Below are positions 43,061-55,925 of a DNA stretch of 64,000 bases, one piece after another (position 1 is the stretch's first letter; each line of letters begins with the position of its first letter). The DNA is taken from contig JANATF010000018.1 in NCBI GenBank assembly GCA_029449245.1, positions 372,001-436,000 of the forward strand, written 5' to 3'. The DNA comes from Mortierella alpina (taxonomy: Eukaryota; Mortierellomycota; Mortierellomycetes; Mortierellales; Mortierellaceae). The position numbers were made by a program, and so were the translations under genes. The notes under the pieces are model-generated. The model had not been told where the DNA came from, did not search any database, and worked only from the letters and a program-made list of their open reading frames with translations.

Positions 43061-46000
43061 TACTTTACGCTAAGCACTATACGTGCTACATTGTTGTGGA
43101 GTAGCTTGTATTATTTTCACATCACTCAGGGACGCGATCAACGAACTTTAGTCGCAGAATTACGCGCTTGTCCGCCATGTGTTACAGATACTAGATAAAT
43201 TGCTGTGTCTGCCTGCCCTCTTCTCAGTCATCCATATGCAGTTGATCCTCCTTTGTACAAGAGGGAAGTCATAGCTTTGGCGCCGACAGGACATTCGACA
43301 AGATGTGGGTTATCTTCTACACCATCCGGTTGATCGTGAGATTCGACACACGTCTACGTGATGCTGCACAGTCCCATGTCGACTTAAAATGCGGAGGATA
43401 TGTATGAAGCGATGTGGCTAGGCACAGGCGATATCTACGGACGATTAGCAACGTATCTAGCAGCGAGTGTGCATCCGCACTGGGCATACAGACCCATTCT
43501 CAATGTCGTAACACCTGGAAGGGGTGGTGATTATTAGACCATGGGTATTGTGCCTTGCACATATAATTGCTAGTTACCATGTAGACGCAAAACCACGCCA
43601 ATATTTTCAGCAGAGAAGTAAAGCAACGCTATAATGAGTTTACTTCAGTAGCCGCAGTTGACTTGACTGAAAGTCCTGATGGTAGATCTTTTTCGTCGCT
43701 ACGCTTAAGCGACCTATAACTGGACGTCTCATTCGCGTGAACAGTAAAGCCTCAACGCACCTTGTACGTGTATGCACACCAAACAAGGTGGATTCATTAG
43801 AAAACCACACCGGATGTTTGCAAACTTTGTTATTTGCCTAAACCCGTCTTCAAACAACTTCACTCAGTGAGAAGGCCTCAGTGTAGCGAACCCTATACGA
43901 CAGGAAATGTACCGAAAATCTTCCGCCAGTTGCCCATATTACTCCGATCAAACCAGGGGAAATAGGCGCGACCATTGTAATAGTTCAGAAAAACCTTTTC
44001 GTCCTCCCAACGTCAAGACAGCTGCAAGAGGTCGATTGGTCAGCGCTAATTGACCGCGCCACAGACTTGATCACGTACAATAGTCGCCTTCAACTCCTTA
44101 CTAATGAAGAAGGAGAGCGCGCGAGAGAGAGTGAGAGAGGGAAGGGGCGGGCGAGGGAGAGAAGTGCTGGTCGATCATATGGCCTAAATGGACATGGTTA
44201 TACTGGCAGGTTCCGTTGGCTCCATTCCAAAGAAATCTATAGTAACCCCGATGCACCAAGACGCGGTCATTTAGGATGAGGAAAGAAAAAGGAGAGAGCT
44301 GGCGTCTCATCGTCCCACATAAAAATAACTTTAATGAGCTCCAGCAATTTTTTTTATTTTCAAGGGGTAAGAGGAGACAATGAAATCCGAGAGCCGTCGA
44401 GCAAGGGAGTGTTGCACCAGCCTACACATCTGGTTGTTTGATGTTCCTTTGCAGAACGTTAGCCGTTACAACGGTTAGAAACGTAAAAACCCCATTTTAG
44501 GCGGCAATTGCAACACGAGACTCTGCGGCTCACTCCTGTCTCGGTCATTTCATTTGCGGTTTGAGTATTTTTAACATTTGTTGGGAGAAGGCGACAAGGT
44601 GCATCGAAGAGTTGAAAGAAAAAAAAGGGCGGGAAGTTGATTTGCATTAGACCGTCTTTCATATAGTCTGTCTATGTGGTACAGTGCGCGTGTGCCAGTG
44701 GGGGCTACAGGGCTGTGTGCTGGTGTGGTCTGGTGTGTAATATACACCCTATCAACATTGATACAATCACGAATTTTAATCCTCATATCATACAGTGATA
44801 TTGGAGGGTAGAGAAGTGAAGCGCGTTGAGAAAAGGGGTGGGGAGAAAAAGGAGAGTGCAGGGAAAGGACTACACCCAATTGAACCCTGATCAATTAAAA
44901 AGGTACCCGTCGTCGCTGATGTGCCTTGTTCTGAGAGAAAAAAAAAAGAGCGCTGCGGTCCTGCAGTCTGCTTACTCTTACGAAACCATCGGGTGCGCCT
45001 TTCTTTAGAAGGATTATGAGAGCGGGCCATCGATCTGACCAGGACCGACTCACTCGCTGTCTTGCGCACTGGCGAGGCACGCGGAGTTGTTCGGTTCCTG
45101 CTCTGGTATGCGCAGGTAGCGTGGATGATGTGGTGTGAGACAACAGGAGCGAAGGGGACAGTGTGAGTCCACGAGGAGAAACGAGCGCGCGAGCGTCGTG
45201 CAAGAGAGTTGTGCGCGAGTGAGTGCGCGAGTGAGTGCGGCCACGAAAAGGCCCAAGCGAAGCACAGACCCACATCCGAAACACACTTTTACTCAGACTG
45301 GTGCACTAGAGTCAGGGCGGACCTTATTGGCCTGCACACTATGCATATGCACACCTGCAAAATAGCCCCGAACGTTGTTTCTGCTCGGACTGCAGGGTGT
45401 CTCTGGCCTGGATCCGAGTGCAGTCTGATTGCAGATGCCCATGACAGCAATGAGGCAATGAAGCAATGAAGCGATGAAGCAAGGAGCCAAGGAGATGAGC
45501 AACCGACTATTTCTTGGCCCGCATCTCACTCGCTTTTCTTTCTTCTCATTCTTGTTCTTGTTCTTGTTCTTGCTCACTTTGTTCTCAACATTCCTTCGCT
45601 TCCTTCTGCTTGCTTGCATCTCATTCAATTGTGCAATTGCGCCTTTTCGTTTTTGCACACCTCTACTCTCTCGCACTTGTCTCTTCTCACCGCTGCTGAC
45701 GCACTATCGCCACTTTGCCTTTTAATTCAATACACTCTACAGCAGCGGCTGCCTTAATATCCTCAGGTAGGCATAATACCATCGCAACCGTTCACCCTCC
45801 GTACGCGATAGAGTGAAAGTCGGCCATGCTCGCCCCTATCCAACGCTTTCGGACCATGGCCCTGACTAGACCCTCTTTCTGTGGGCACACCCCCACATAC
45901 GCCCTCACGTCCCTGAGTTCGTGTCCCTATTAATCACTATCCTTCCGCTGCCTGTCTGCCCCTGGTCGAGCTGCACCCTCTTGGGTGCTCTTTCGTTTTT

Positions 46001-46196
46001 TCTGCCTTTGCATTTGCATTTGTCGCTTCTCTTTTGCTCCTTCACACACTTTGTCATCAGCTCCGTTTGCCCCGTTCCCCTTTCCTTCGGCCCATGCTGT
46101 CCCTCATGGCCCGCGGCGCTACCTCTCTGTAATTTCTCTCCTTCGTTTCTCTGTCTGTCGTTTGTCTTCCGTCTCTCTCTTTTTGTGCCTTTTTTT

Positions 46197-46232
<36 letters not shown>

Positions 46233-46544
46233 ACTGCCTTCTCACTCTTTGCTCGCTCCTTGTCAAGAGTCTTGATGACATCCGTTGCCTCTTCTCCGCT
46301 CTGCTAACGCGCATCGTTTAATCGTTTATCCTCTCTCTTTCTCTCTCGCTCCTTCTCTCTCTTCCTCTCTCTCTCGGCCTCTCTCTTTGTTAATCCTCGC
46401 CCCTTCTTCCTCCTACTCCTTATCCACACCACATGCATCATCTCCTCAGTCCTCCTTCGCACTAGCACACCAGTTTCCTTGAACAACCCCTCATCCGTTG
46501 AGAAACTTGGTGCCTCTAGTAGAAATTACATAGCATATTGCACT
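43061..46544. other. Long intergenic region
   Basis: No gene is supported on either strand, and stop codons are frequent between 43200 and 44060. Purine-rich GAGAGA tracts (44108-44160) and pyrimidine tracts (45520-45600; 46130-46390) stand out. The last one is the probable promoter region of the PH-domain gene. Confidence 0.55.
46190..46393 (+). promoter_or_regulatory. CT-rich tract upstream of the PH-domain gene
   Basis: About 200 bp dominated by TCTCTC and CTCTTTCTC words on the coding strand, ending 150 bp before the ATG at 46545. Confidence 0.5.
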
Positions 46545-49500
46545 ATGTCGATCCACACGTCCCACAGCCACGTCGATCACAAAGCTCTCGACTCAATGCT
46601 CCACAATACCCTTCACATGCATCACTCATACATTCACAGCAGCCAGAGCAGCACCCAGACTTCATCACTACCATACTCTCCTCTTGCTCCCGCTCCCACA
46701 TCGCCAGCTCTCGAGAGGGATCACGGATACGGCAGCGCCTACGAGTCCGACTGCCTTGATAATGCAGTAAGACGCGCCCTGAAGGAGAACCGGAGACGAG
46801 GCCAGGCTGCCTTGGACCTTAACATGACCAGCTTTCTGTCGTCAAACACGTCCTCGTCGTCCTCAGACACAACCGATGGCGTCGAGACGCCCCTCACATC
46901 ATCTGCTACAGCTTCGCCCATAACACGCTCGAGCTCGCAGCATCTGTTGCCTCCCGCTATACCCCCACGGCCAACCTTCCCCACGAAGTCAACGTCTTTA
47001 TTCCTCTCAGCCCCTGCATCTCCCACAAGCACCGTCAGTCCTACGAGCCCTCTCAAAGTCACTTTCTCATCTCCTCATTATCACCGACACGACCCTACCA
47101 CTGTCACGACCACCTTCTCGTCGTTTTATGACCAGCTCAGTCCCCATTCAAAACTCCAGTTTGAACAGAAAGAACCGTTCACGCAGGATCCATCTCCGCA
47201 GGCACAAGAAAAATACATTTTTGAAGCAAACACGGAGCAGCCTCCATCGCCGCTCAGGAACGGCTCTCATTCTCAGCCTTCGATGCCCAGTTTCTTCGAG
47301 GCGGGCTCTCAGCAGCACTCGGGCCTCGAACAGGAGCTGCACAGGCCCTCAATTCCAACTCGCATCCGCACATCGATGGGAGCTGTGAGCAGCAGCAGTC
47401 ATACCAAGAATAGCTATGGCGCACAGCATCATCGTTCTCAGTCCGAACTCAACGGCCACCTTGTTCAGCAACTGCTTACCAGTCACCAGCAACAGCAGCC
47501 CCTTGGTGGCGACTCGAGAGTGGACATGATCCCCATCCACGTCCGGTACGTGCCGAAGGATCTCTGGGTCCAGGTGGACGTCCCTCGCGACATGCCCGTG
47601 CACAAAGCCCGGGATCTGATTTTGGCAAAGTGCAGGCTCACGTCCATGCCTATTCAGATCCTCTCAACGAGTTCTTCCGAGGAGACGCTTGTCAGCCCTG
47701 TCAGCCCTATCAGCCCCATCTCCAGCGGTGAGATTACATTGCCAATCGATCCGGATCAAACACTGGCACAGGGAACTTTGGGATACGAGATGCTTAGCGG
47801 GAAGCAGGGCCCCTGTCACTACAACAACAGTGACTCTGTCGTGTCCAGGAACCGCCGCCCCAGTCGGATAACGATAGGTGACGACGATAGCATCAACGAT
47901 CAGGAGAGTATCGACGACGAAGAGGCAGAGATGCGTGCTGAGGAACTCATGGCCGATGACATGTTTCCACAGTCGCCTCCCTCTCGCGCTTCTTCCGGGA
48001 ACGCAGGACTCACGGAATCGATGCTCCTCAGTCTTCAAAACATCCCATTTGTGTCCTCGCGCCTTCGACAGGACAGTCAGTCAAGCTTCATGACGAGCGC
48101 CAGCGGCAACAATACCAGTGATATGCAAAAGCAGCGTGGGCGGTTGAATGCGTATTCAAAACTTAACCGTGATGACGGTTACGGCTCCGGATCTGGATCT
48201 GGCGGGGACAGCTCTATCAGAGATGGAAGCAGTATCCACAGTCGCCTCAGTAATATCCCTGGCTGGAGTCATTACAGGAACCGACAGAACAGCAACAACG
48301 GCAGCAAGAAGTGTGAAGAACGTGAAACTCAGGACCATTGCAGCGCGATGGCCGATTTTTGTACAGGAAACGGAGACGCAGCGGCTAAAAGGGAGACTGA
48401 ATGCGCCGCATGGAAGGCGTCGTTTGGGCTGTTCTGGGTTGCAGCTGTAAGTGCCAAACACTCATAAAGTGCGAACTTGAATGTAGACTGCTGGTTGCTG
48501 TATTCTTCAGGCACCTAACAGTTTTTTTTGTTGCATCTCCTACCAGGGCCATTGGCTGGATGATTCGCGTCTGGTGAGCTCGTACGCACTTCAGCCGCAC
48601 TGTCTTCTGGAACTTCAGCTCAGAAACAACTACATTCAACTTCCACCTCCAGGAAGTTCACTGAGCTACTATGACCACTATGCAGAGGGTGTCTTGTACA
48701 AGATGTCCAAAAAGTCGACAGGAAATGTCGCAAGGAATTCGTCGACAGGTGTATGGAAGGAGCGGTGGGTCGTGCTGCAGGGCACAAGTCTACTGATTTA
48801 CCACAAGCGCAGGGTAAGGGTCTTGGTCATAGATTTTTTTTTACAGAATGTTAACGATGGCAGAGTTGACTAACACGGCATTTTCATAATGTTTATAGGA
48901 CATGACCAAGAAAGTCATCGAATTGACCATTCCTTTGACCGCTGTCTCGACTGTGCTCCCTCTCAGTCCTCGACACAGCTTCCTGCGGGCATCTTCCTGT
49001 GTCAGCGCCATGTCTACCAGCATGATCACTCTGACTATCTCGCCAGACCCCAATGTTGACCAGCTGTGCTTCCGAGCAACCAGTGAGAGTGTAAGTTCTA
49101 TGGATGTGAACAACACTTTTTTTAAGGACTTCTGAGTTCCAGGTTGGACGCTGACATGGCTGCCTCTATGCATTTTTTTGTGTTTCTAGGAGCTCAACCA
49201 CTGGATGCGAATCTTCAACTCTTTGAACTGCAAGCCATTGCACAACTTGCCTCCACCCTTCGACCCGACCGCCGTCACCTCGCCCATCGCACCCCCAATT
49301 CCTGTGCCTCCACCACTGCCACCACTGCCATCTGTTCCACCACCATCTTCAGTGGACGGTGTTACAATGTCGACCACGAAGCGTGATAGACACCACTCGT
49401 ACTCTGCTGCGTACAACCGCATCCCCGGAGGATTCGCAGCAGGCACTGGTGGTTGGAACAACAATGAATGGAATGTCACTGGAGGAGCTTCCGGTCAATT

Positions 49501-52500
49501 CTTTTCTGAGAGAAAGCGCAGCCATACCACCCAGAGCGCCTCCGCTATGCCATCGATCAATCCAGCATTGCTTCTCAACGCCGCTGCAGCATTCTCGAAC
49601 TTCCAGAGTGGAAATACCAGCAGCAGTGACGAAAGCCGCGCGGATGGCAGCAGTAGCAGCGATGATGCTGGATATCACCGCAGCGGCAGCAGCTGCAGCA
49701 GCACTGGCAGCATCAGTAGTAGACCCATCTCTCTCTCGCTCTCTCTCAAGGACAAGAAGCACCCGCCTCACTACAGGAACAGTAGTCCTGTATCAGCACT
49801 TATTGGATCCATGCTTGGTGAGCGAGAACCCGTTTCAATGTCGCGTTCCAGCTCGATTGGCCGAACGTCGTTGAACATGGTGCGTAACTCTTATCACTAT
49901 CAGCCCGAAGTCCAGGAAGTCGAGAGTGTTCCAAGGCAGAGGACGTCGACCGAACCTGGACAGCGATTCCGTATTCGAAGCATGGTCTCTCAGAGGAACT
50001 CACAGGTGATGTTTAGGGACTTTATTCATCGATCCAAAGGTAACATATCGGATTTGTGCGATGTTTCTTGCAGTTTTCAGCCTGGTTCTCGATGCTTACC
50101 CCTCCTTTTTTTTTTTTTTTTTTTCTGTCCGTTCCTTAGTGGGCACTCCTGAGGCACTCTCTGATATTGCTAGCATCCCCGAAAATCGGCCCGTCGATGG
50201 TCTCGAAAATGCTCTGGCGCTGGAGCCCGGATGCCAGGCTCTTCTCAAATCCGCAATGGCTGGATCCTCGGTCGCGCCACTTTACTCTGGCTACGTCTGG
50301 CTTTACGTCCCCAACAATCTTTCCGGTGAAGCCTCAAACAGGAGCGAAATTGGCAGTGTGATGGACGGGTCCGTGTCGTCCATGCCCATGCTGCCTTCCG
50401 CCATGATGAAGGCGACCAACATTTCAATGTCCAAAGCTTCAGGCCGCTATGTGAAGTGCTTTGCATCCATCAATGAAAAGGGTCAGTTTCAGTGGGTGGA
50501 GGTCAAGAAGGATGACGGTGAAGCATCCGAGATCCAGAGCCAGCAGGATGACAGCTCGTCAAGCCATACCATGTACGGGTTCCAACTAAAATCATCGGAA
50601 TCCTCGACATTGGCCCAGCAAGGCACCGAAACGACCAATGAATGCAACCAGGGCAACTACAGTTCTGTCGGTGAGAGAAATGCGGACCCCAAGCCAACAA
50701 GACAGGTGCAGGCATCCATGTCCCGCAAGCTGCGACTCTACTTTTTCTGTATCAAGATCTCCCCTTCCTCGCTGGCCGAGGTCATGATCGAGATGACAGA
50801 GGCGCCGCCTACCGCACCTTCTGGAGTCGATACGCCTATGGCAAGAGACTCTCCCATGGGAAGCAAGTATCGCTCTCGCTGCGGCGTGGTTCCTGCATCC
50901 ACCCCTTCGTCTCCACCCCCACCATTGAGCAGAAAATCGTCTCGGCGAATCCGGAATCGATTCTCCGCTCCAGTCGCGCCCCCGGCCTCGAGCTATCTGC
51001 CTTCTGCATCATCGTCCTCAATGTGCTCTGCGCCCCTGCCCTTGCTCCCCAGCGCGACGATGGCCTTGAACAGGTCTCGTTCTCGTTCTGGAGCTCAGCT
51101 CATCCGGTCCAACAGCTTTGTGAGGAACAGCGACGGTAGCGTTCCAACCTGGCCATCCATGTCAGGTTTGCACGATCGATCTCAACCGGCGTCGCGTTCG
51201 TCCTCTCCTCCTCCTCAGCAGCAGCAGCAGAAGCAGCAACCAGCACCCCCTGCACCTGAGAAGGTGATCCTCAATACATCGTCGTCATCGATGGTCCCAC
51301 CCCCAATTCCTCCTCGACCTGTGCTTGTTCCCCCAATTCGCGGTGGTCATCACTCCAAGTCCAGGAGCCTCTTTGCCGAGAACTGGACAAAGACACGATC
51401 AGCACCTCCAGGCTCATTGTTCCCCTCCGCAGCCAAGGATTCAGCTGCGACTGCCAAACCTCAAGATACAATTTCTTGCGTCTCTGGCAAGGTGGTTGTT
51501 GTGCCTGCTGTTCCCAAGACTGACAGGTCCTCTGGTGCTGATAGTCTTGTGATGCGCTCCGAGCCATTGTCGATGATCTCCTCCATGACAACGTCTGGTG
51601 CCTCTTCATCGGTCGTGTCCCTGGCCCAGGATTTGAAGAAGGCCATGAGGAGAGTGAGCGTCTCTGGTGCGGAGGATGACGTTGCGACTGCTTCGGGTGC
51701 ATCAGGAACGCCCTTGTCATCACGCAAGCCATCCTTGTCCGAGATCACGGCAAAAAAGCGTGCCTCCCTCCAGAACCAGCAACAGCCTCAGCCGTACCAC
51801 CAATACCAACACCCCGAGTCCCGCGCCCGTGCACGCGCCAGTCTTGAGAGGGAGCGATCTCGTCTCAAGTTGGTTGGCGGATTGACAGCATTGGAGGAGG
51901 CCTGCGAAACGGAGGGAAACCAAGAAGATGATGACGAGTTCAAGTCCTCTTCGGCTCAGCAGAAGCAGCGACGTCGTCAGAGAACAACTTCTGGCAGCGC
52001 GGCGTCCGTAGCGGCTATGCTTAGGATGTTGATGCAATGCCCCTTCTTGGAGCAGAGCGAGAGTCAAGATGCGGACGGACGTATGTATGTAACACTGAAG
52101 GGTTACACAGAGACTGAAGAGGAATGGCGTGTCTTGCAGAGTGCACTTGAGCGGTTCATTGGTAAGGCACTTTTTTTTTACATTTGCTCTGTGCTTTGGA
52201 TTTTTTCCATATCTGCTGTTCGCTAACGAGAATTCGCTCTCCAAATCTCATCTTATCACCCTTCTTAGACGGACCGGTTAAGGACAACAAGGCTGCACTC
52301 CCTCCAGTCGACACCCTCATTCCATCCTACCATGCCCCTCGTCGTCCCGATTCTCGCCTGGTCGATAAGTCCCCAAGCGCCAATGACAAGAACGCCGCAG
52401 CCACTGCAGCAGCCAAGGCATTGCTTGGCTACGAGGTTCTCCACGGATCCAGTTCCCCTTCCTCTGGATACGCAACGCCTCCCTCAACTGCGGCTGGACC

Positions 52501-53275
52501 TTCTGGTGGAGGAGCATCTCTAAGCAGAAGCAGCAGCATCACCCGGAGCTCCACTCCTGTCGGTTTCAATCGACACTCTGTTCAAATGACCACCGGTACT
52601 GGATATGGTCCCAGCAGATCGTTCAATGATCTTGGTCAGAACAACACAAACAACAACAATAACAGCAGCAGCGGCGGCGTCAACAGTCTCGTCAGTAGCC
52701 CCATGGCTCTCCCTACTAGAAATTCAGGATATTTCAGCGAGAACCATCATCATCATCATGCGATCTCCTTCAGTAGCCAGTCAGTCTCCGCGGGTAGAAG
52801 CGCCTATGATGCAATGAACAGCAGTCCTGCGAGTGGTATCCGAGCTGGATGGTCTTCGTATGGGTCTTCACCCGTGTCGACTCCCGGCACTGGTACGGCT
52901 CGATGCAGGTCCTCCGTAACGGGTTTGTCGCTCGGACACCGACGCCTGGGTAGTGGCGGATTGAATCAGCTCCACCAGAAGCAGCAGCCGCACCAACAGC
53001 AACAGCAACATCAGCGTCATCAAAGACAGGAGAGCGCGGGTGGATATTTCCAGATGCAACCGCATCACTACCAGCGACAGCACCACCGTCAGAGCTCGGA
53101 GCAACCTGGAGGTTTCGCTGGGTATATGGTCTCGGCGCCGTGTGTCCTTCCGGGCGGTTCGATGACGCCTCCGGCTTCTTACAGTTCTTCGTATGCTTCG
53201 TCGCCCTCGCTGCAATTCAAGGCCGCAGTAGGAGCAGTCAAGACGTCTGTGCATTTGAACAGGGCCATGTACTGA
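46545..53275 (+). CDS. Large PH-domain protein with ubiquitin-like/RA-type segment and polyproline stretch
   Basis: Six exons (46545-48446, 48547-48813, 48899-49090, 49190-50039, 50140-52161, 52269-53275) give 2079 residues, all with GT-AG borders in matching phase. The first 320 residues are Ser/Pro-rich and disordered. A ubiquitin-like or Ras-association-type start (IPIHVRYVPKDLWVQVDVP, then HKARDLILAKC) lies at about 330-365; its probable second half (GHWLDDSRLVSSYALQPHCL) comes at about 635-675 after a 260-residue insert. A PH domain follows at about 678-800 (EGVLYKMSKKS, WKERWVVLQGTSLLIYHKR, SELNHWMRIFNSL), then polyproline (VPPPLPPLPSVPPPSS). A second PH-like region may span exon 5 (GYVWLYVP, RMYVTLKGYTETEEEWRVL). 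The tail is Ser/Gln/His-rich. It probably acts at membranes in polarity or GTPase signalling; the order recalls RA-PH-proline proteins, which is inference. Confidence 0.8.
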
Positions 53276-54123
53276 TGAAAGATAACGATACAATAATAAA
53301 CGAATCACGTAACGCTTCCGAATAGACAATTTGAATGTTCGTATGGTTGAATCTTGTGATTATTTTTTTATGTAACCTCCTCCACAGAGTCTTCAAGTTT
53401 GGGCTTCATCGCGTCAACACGTTACCTGTATGGCGTATGAAAAGATCCAGTGGCTATTGGTTTTTCGTGGCAAAACACGTAGGATATTCTCATGGACTTT
53501 TTTTTTTTTTGCCTTGGCTCACCTTCGTTGCACGCAAACTAAACGCTCAAAGTTAAGAAATATCAAACCTTTGCGACCCAAGTCGGGCAAAATGTTCTAC
53601 CAAAAAAACAAAAAAAAAGTAAGTACGTTATGCTCGATTTGAAGCGTGTGCTTTTGGTTACGTCAACAGAAACTGCTCTGATGTGTCATATGGATCCAAC
53701 GTCGTCAATATGTCTTGAGAGGGTTTCAGGCACCAGGCCACTTTGTTCGGGAATATCGTAGTTCCAGTGGCCAATTGCTCTGTGCAGTGGCTACCGTATT
53801 CAAGACGCGTTGTATAGGAAAATCTTGGATCTGCGACGAACCCTGTTTTTTTTGGAACCTTGTTTTTTGGATCCAGGACCGCACAATGACACTTTGTGGC
53901 ATCACGTAGAAAGATATTCCTTGAAGTAGTGAAGTAACACTTATCGATCGCCAAACACAACCACAACTGCGCGCTGGCCTTTTTGAAGGTAGTAAAGTAA
54001 TTTATTCTAAGCTTTACCATGTAATGTACACTTGTTGATAAACGAGAAAGGGAGAAAGGCATAGAAATCGCCATGACACAATGGAAAAGCAAAAAAAAAT
54101 ACACATTGCGAGTCCTTGCTTTT
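53276..54123. other. Spacer between convergent genes
   Basis: 3' flanks of the PH-domain gene (plus) and the permease (minus). No gene is visible; a 148-codon minus-strand frame (53658-54104) has no domain. Confidence 0.6.
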
Positions 54124-55755
54124 TTAAGCCAGCCAGTACCAAGCCTTCATCATCCAGTTCTTGGGGACGCGCTCCACTCCCATGGCCTCGAGCTCGTCCA
54201 TCTCCTTCTTGCCTGAGACGCAATCAATGTCCTCCAAAGGAATGCACAATGGCGTTTTAAAGTGGATCTTGTGTCCGATGTAGAGTGCCAGGAAAGCGGG
54301 GACGGTGATGTAGGCAGCGACAAAGTCCTTGGCAACGAAAGGAATGAACGTGTCGAAACCGCTAGTGATGGTGAGCAGCGAGACGACCGCCAGCGTGATG
54401 TAGGTGGCATAAGGCTGCAGGGGCGTCTTGTAGGGAAGGCCGTTGAACATGTTGCGGAAAATCATGGCTTTGCGGAAGCGGAGGTAGGTGAGCATGACGA
54501 CAATCCAGGCGATGAAGCCAGAGATGGTCGAGATGCTGACGAACCAGTTAAAGACGACACCACCGGCGGTGTTCACATTGAGGAAGGCCAGCAAGCCAAA
54601 GGCCCAGGTGAAAAGGACAGCGGCATATGGCACACCCTTGCGATTGGTAGTGGCGAAGATCTTGGGAGCCTGGCCGTTAAGCGACATGGAGTACAGGATT
54701 CTGCTTCCAGAGTAGAGGAACGAGTTTCCGGCGGACCAGGCAGAGGTGAGGATAGCGGCGTTGATGGCATGGCTGAGCGAGGGAATGCCGGCGCGCGTGA
54801 TGCCAATGACAAAGGGCGAAGCGCTAGCGTTGTGTTCTTTACTGAGCAAACCGGGGTCGTTCGAGGGGACCAGGATACCGATGAGGAGCGAGGAGATTCC
54901 GTAGAAGATGGCCAGACGCCAGACGAAGCGGCGAGCAGCCTTGGGAATGTTTCGGCGGGGATCGATGGTCTCTCCGGCAGCGATGGCAATGAGCTCGGGC
55001 GAGGTGATAAAGGCGAATCCAGCCTTGATGAACGCGTGCCAGTAAGCCAGGAATTGACCCGCTGAGCCTTCCGCTTTATACTCTGTAAAGGCGCCGACCT
55101 CTTTCCAATAGTGGAATCCGAGAATGCCGTCCTGGCTGGGTCCACCGCCAAAGAAGATGACAATGCCGAGAACGATGAGGGCGCAAATGGTGATGAGCTT
55201 GATGCTGGCAAACCAGAACTCGGCTTCGCCAAAGAAGCTGACGGCAATGATGTTGAGCAGGAGCATAACGACGAGCACAATGGCGATCCACACGGCCGTG
55301 GGCACGGGCAATTTCCAGTACTCAATAACGATGGAGGCTGCTGAGGCTTCGGCACCAATGAGCATGGCGTATGCGTACCAGTAGTTCCAGCCGACAGCGA
55401 ATGCAAGACTGGGGTCGAGGAAGCGTCCGACAAAGTAGGGCACGGTGATGCCGCGCATGGGCAGGTAGACGACCATCTCGCCCAGGTTGTTCATGACGTT
55501 CCACACGATCAGCATCATAGACAGGTAACCCATAAAGAGCGGTGCGGGACCAGAGTCGGACAGAATAGAGCCGGATCCGACAAAGAGACCGGTGCCGATG
55601 GCGCCACCGAGGGCGAGGAACTGGATGTGTCTGCTCTGGAGGCCACGGGCCAGCTGGTCGTGCTGCTCCGCGAGGTTGAACTCCGAGTTGTCGGCAGGCT
55701 GGCAGGCCTCGACGTTGCCGCTGCTGCTGTAGCTGTCAGATTCCTTCTTCTCCAT
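54124..55755 (-). CDS. Amino-acid permease, YAT family (APC superfamily)
   Basis: An intronless 543-residue plasma-membrane transporter that would take up amino acids with protons. The soluble N-terminus is followed by the family signature LARGLQSRHIQFLALGGAIG and TGLFVGSGS in the first helix, where the substrate backbone binds. The remaining sequence fits 12 membrane helices, with family-typical motifs GWNYWYAYAM, SPELIAIAAGETIDPRRNIP, SRILYSMSLNGQAPKIF and LPYKTPLQPY. It ends in a charged tail with ERVPKNWMMKAWYWLA. Length and motifs are complete, so it looks functional. Which amino acid it carries cannot be read from the sequence. The start is the first ATG, 60 bp from a purine-rich (minus-strand CT-rich) upstream tract. 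A 267-codon antisense frame is only a shadow. Confidence 0.93.
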   Translation of the reverse strand: MEKKESDSYSSSGNVEACQPADNSEFNLAEQHDQLARGLQSRHIQFLALGGAIGTGLFVGSGSILSDSGPAPLFMGYLSMMLIVWNVMNNLGEMVVYLPMRGITVPYFVGRFLDPSLAFAVGWNYWYAYAMLIGAEASAASIVIEYWKLPVPTAVWIAIVLVVMLLLNIIAVSFFGEAEFWFASIKLITICALIVLGIVIFFGGGPSQDGILGFHYWKEVGAFTEYKAEGSAGQFLAYWHAFIKAGFAFITSPELIAIAAGETIDPRRNIPKAARRFVWRLAIFYGISSLLIGILVPSNDPGLLSKEHNASASPFVIGITRAGIPSLSHAINAAILTSAWSAGNSFLYSGSRILYSMSLNGQAPKIFATTNRKGVPYAAVLFTWAFGLLAFLNVNTAGGVVFNWFVSISTISGFIAWIVVMLTYLRFRKAMIFRNMFNGLPYKTPLQPYATYITLAVVSLLTITSGFDTFIPFVAKDFVAAYITVPAFLALYIGHKIHFKTPLCIPLEDIDCVSGKKEMDELEAMGVERVPKNWMMKAWYWLA

Positions 55756-55814
55756 GGTGGGGTGCGTGGCGGGGTGCGAGGAGGGTTGCGGCCAGGCGTG
55801 GGCTGACAGGGGGG

Positions 55815-55925
55815 GGGATGGAGGTGCAAGGAGGAAGAGGAGGAGGAGGAAGGCAGAGAGAGAGCGCGAGAGATCTCTGCGAGAAGAAGAGGAGTGCGAA
55901 GGAGAGGGGTGCGAAGGAGAGAGGT
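55815..55925 (-). promoter_or_regulatory. CT-rich tract upstream of the permease
   Basis: GGAGGAAGAGGAGGAG-type purines on the plus strand, so pyrimidine on the coding (minus) strand, 60 to 170 bp before the permease ATG. It shows that the tract follows gene orientation. Confidence 0.5.

Noticed and set aside
54262-55065. 267-codon plus-strand frame opposite the permease
   Set aside because: Antisense shadow of a strongly biased coding sequence; very acidic and repetitive, no domain.
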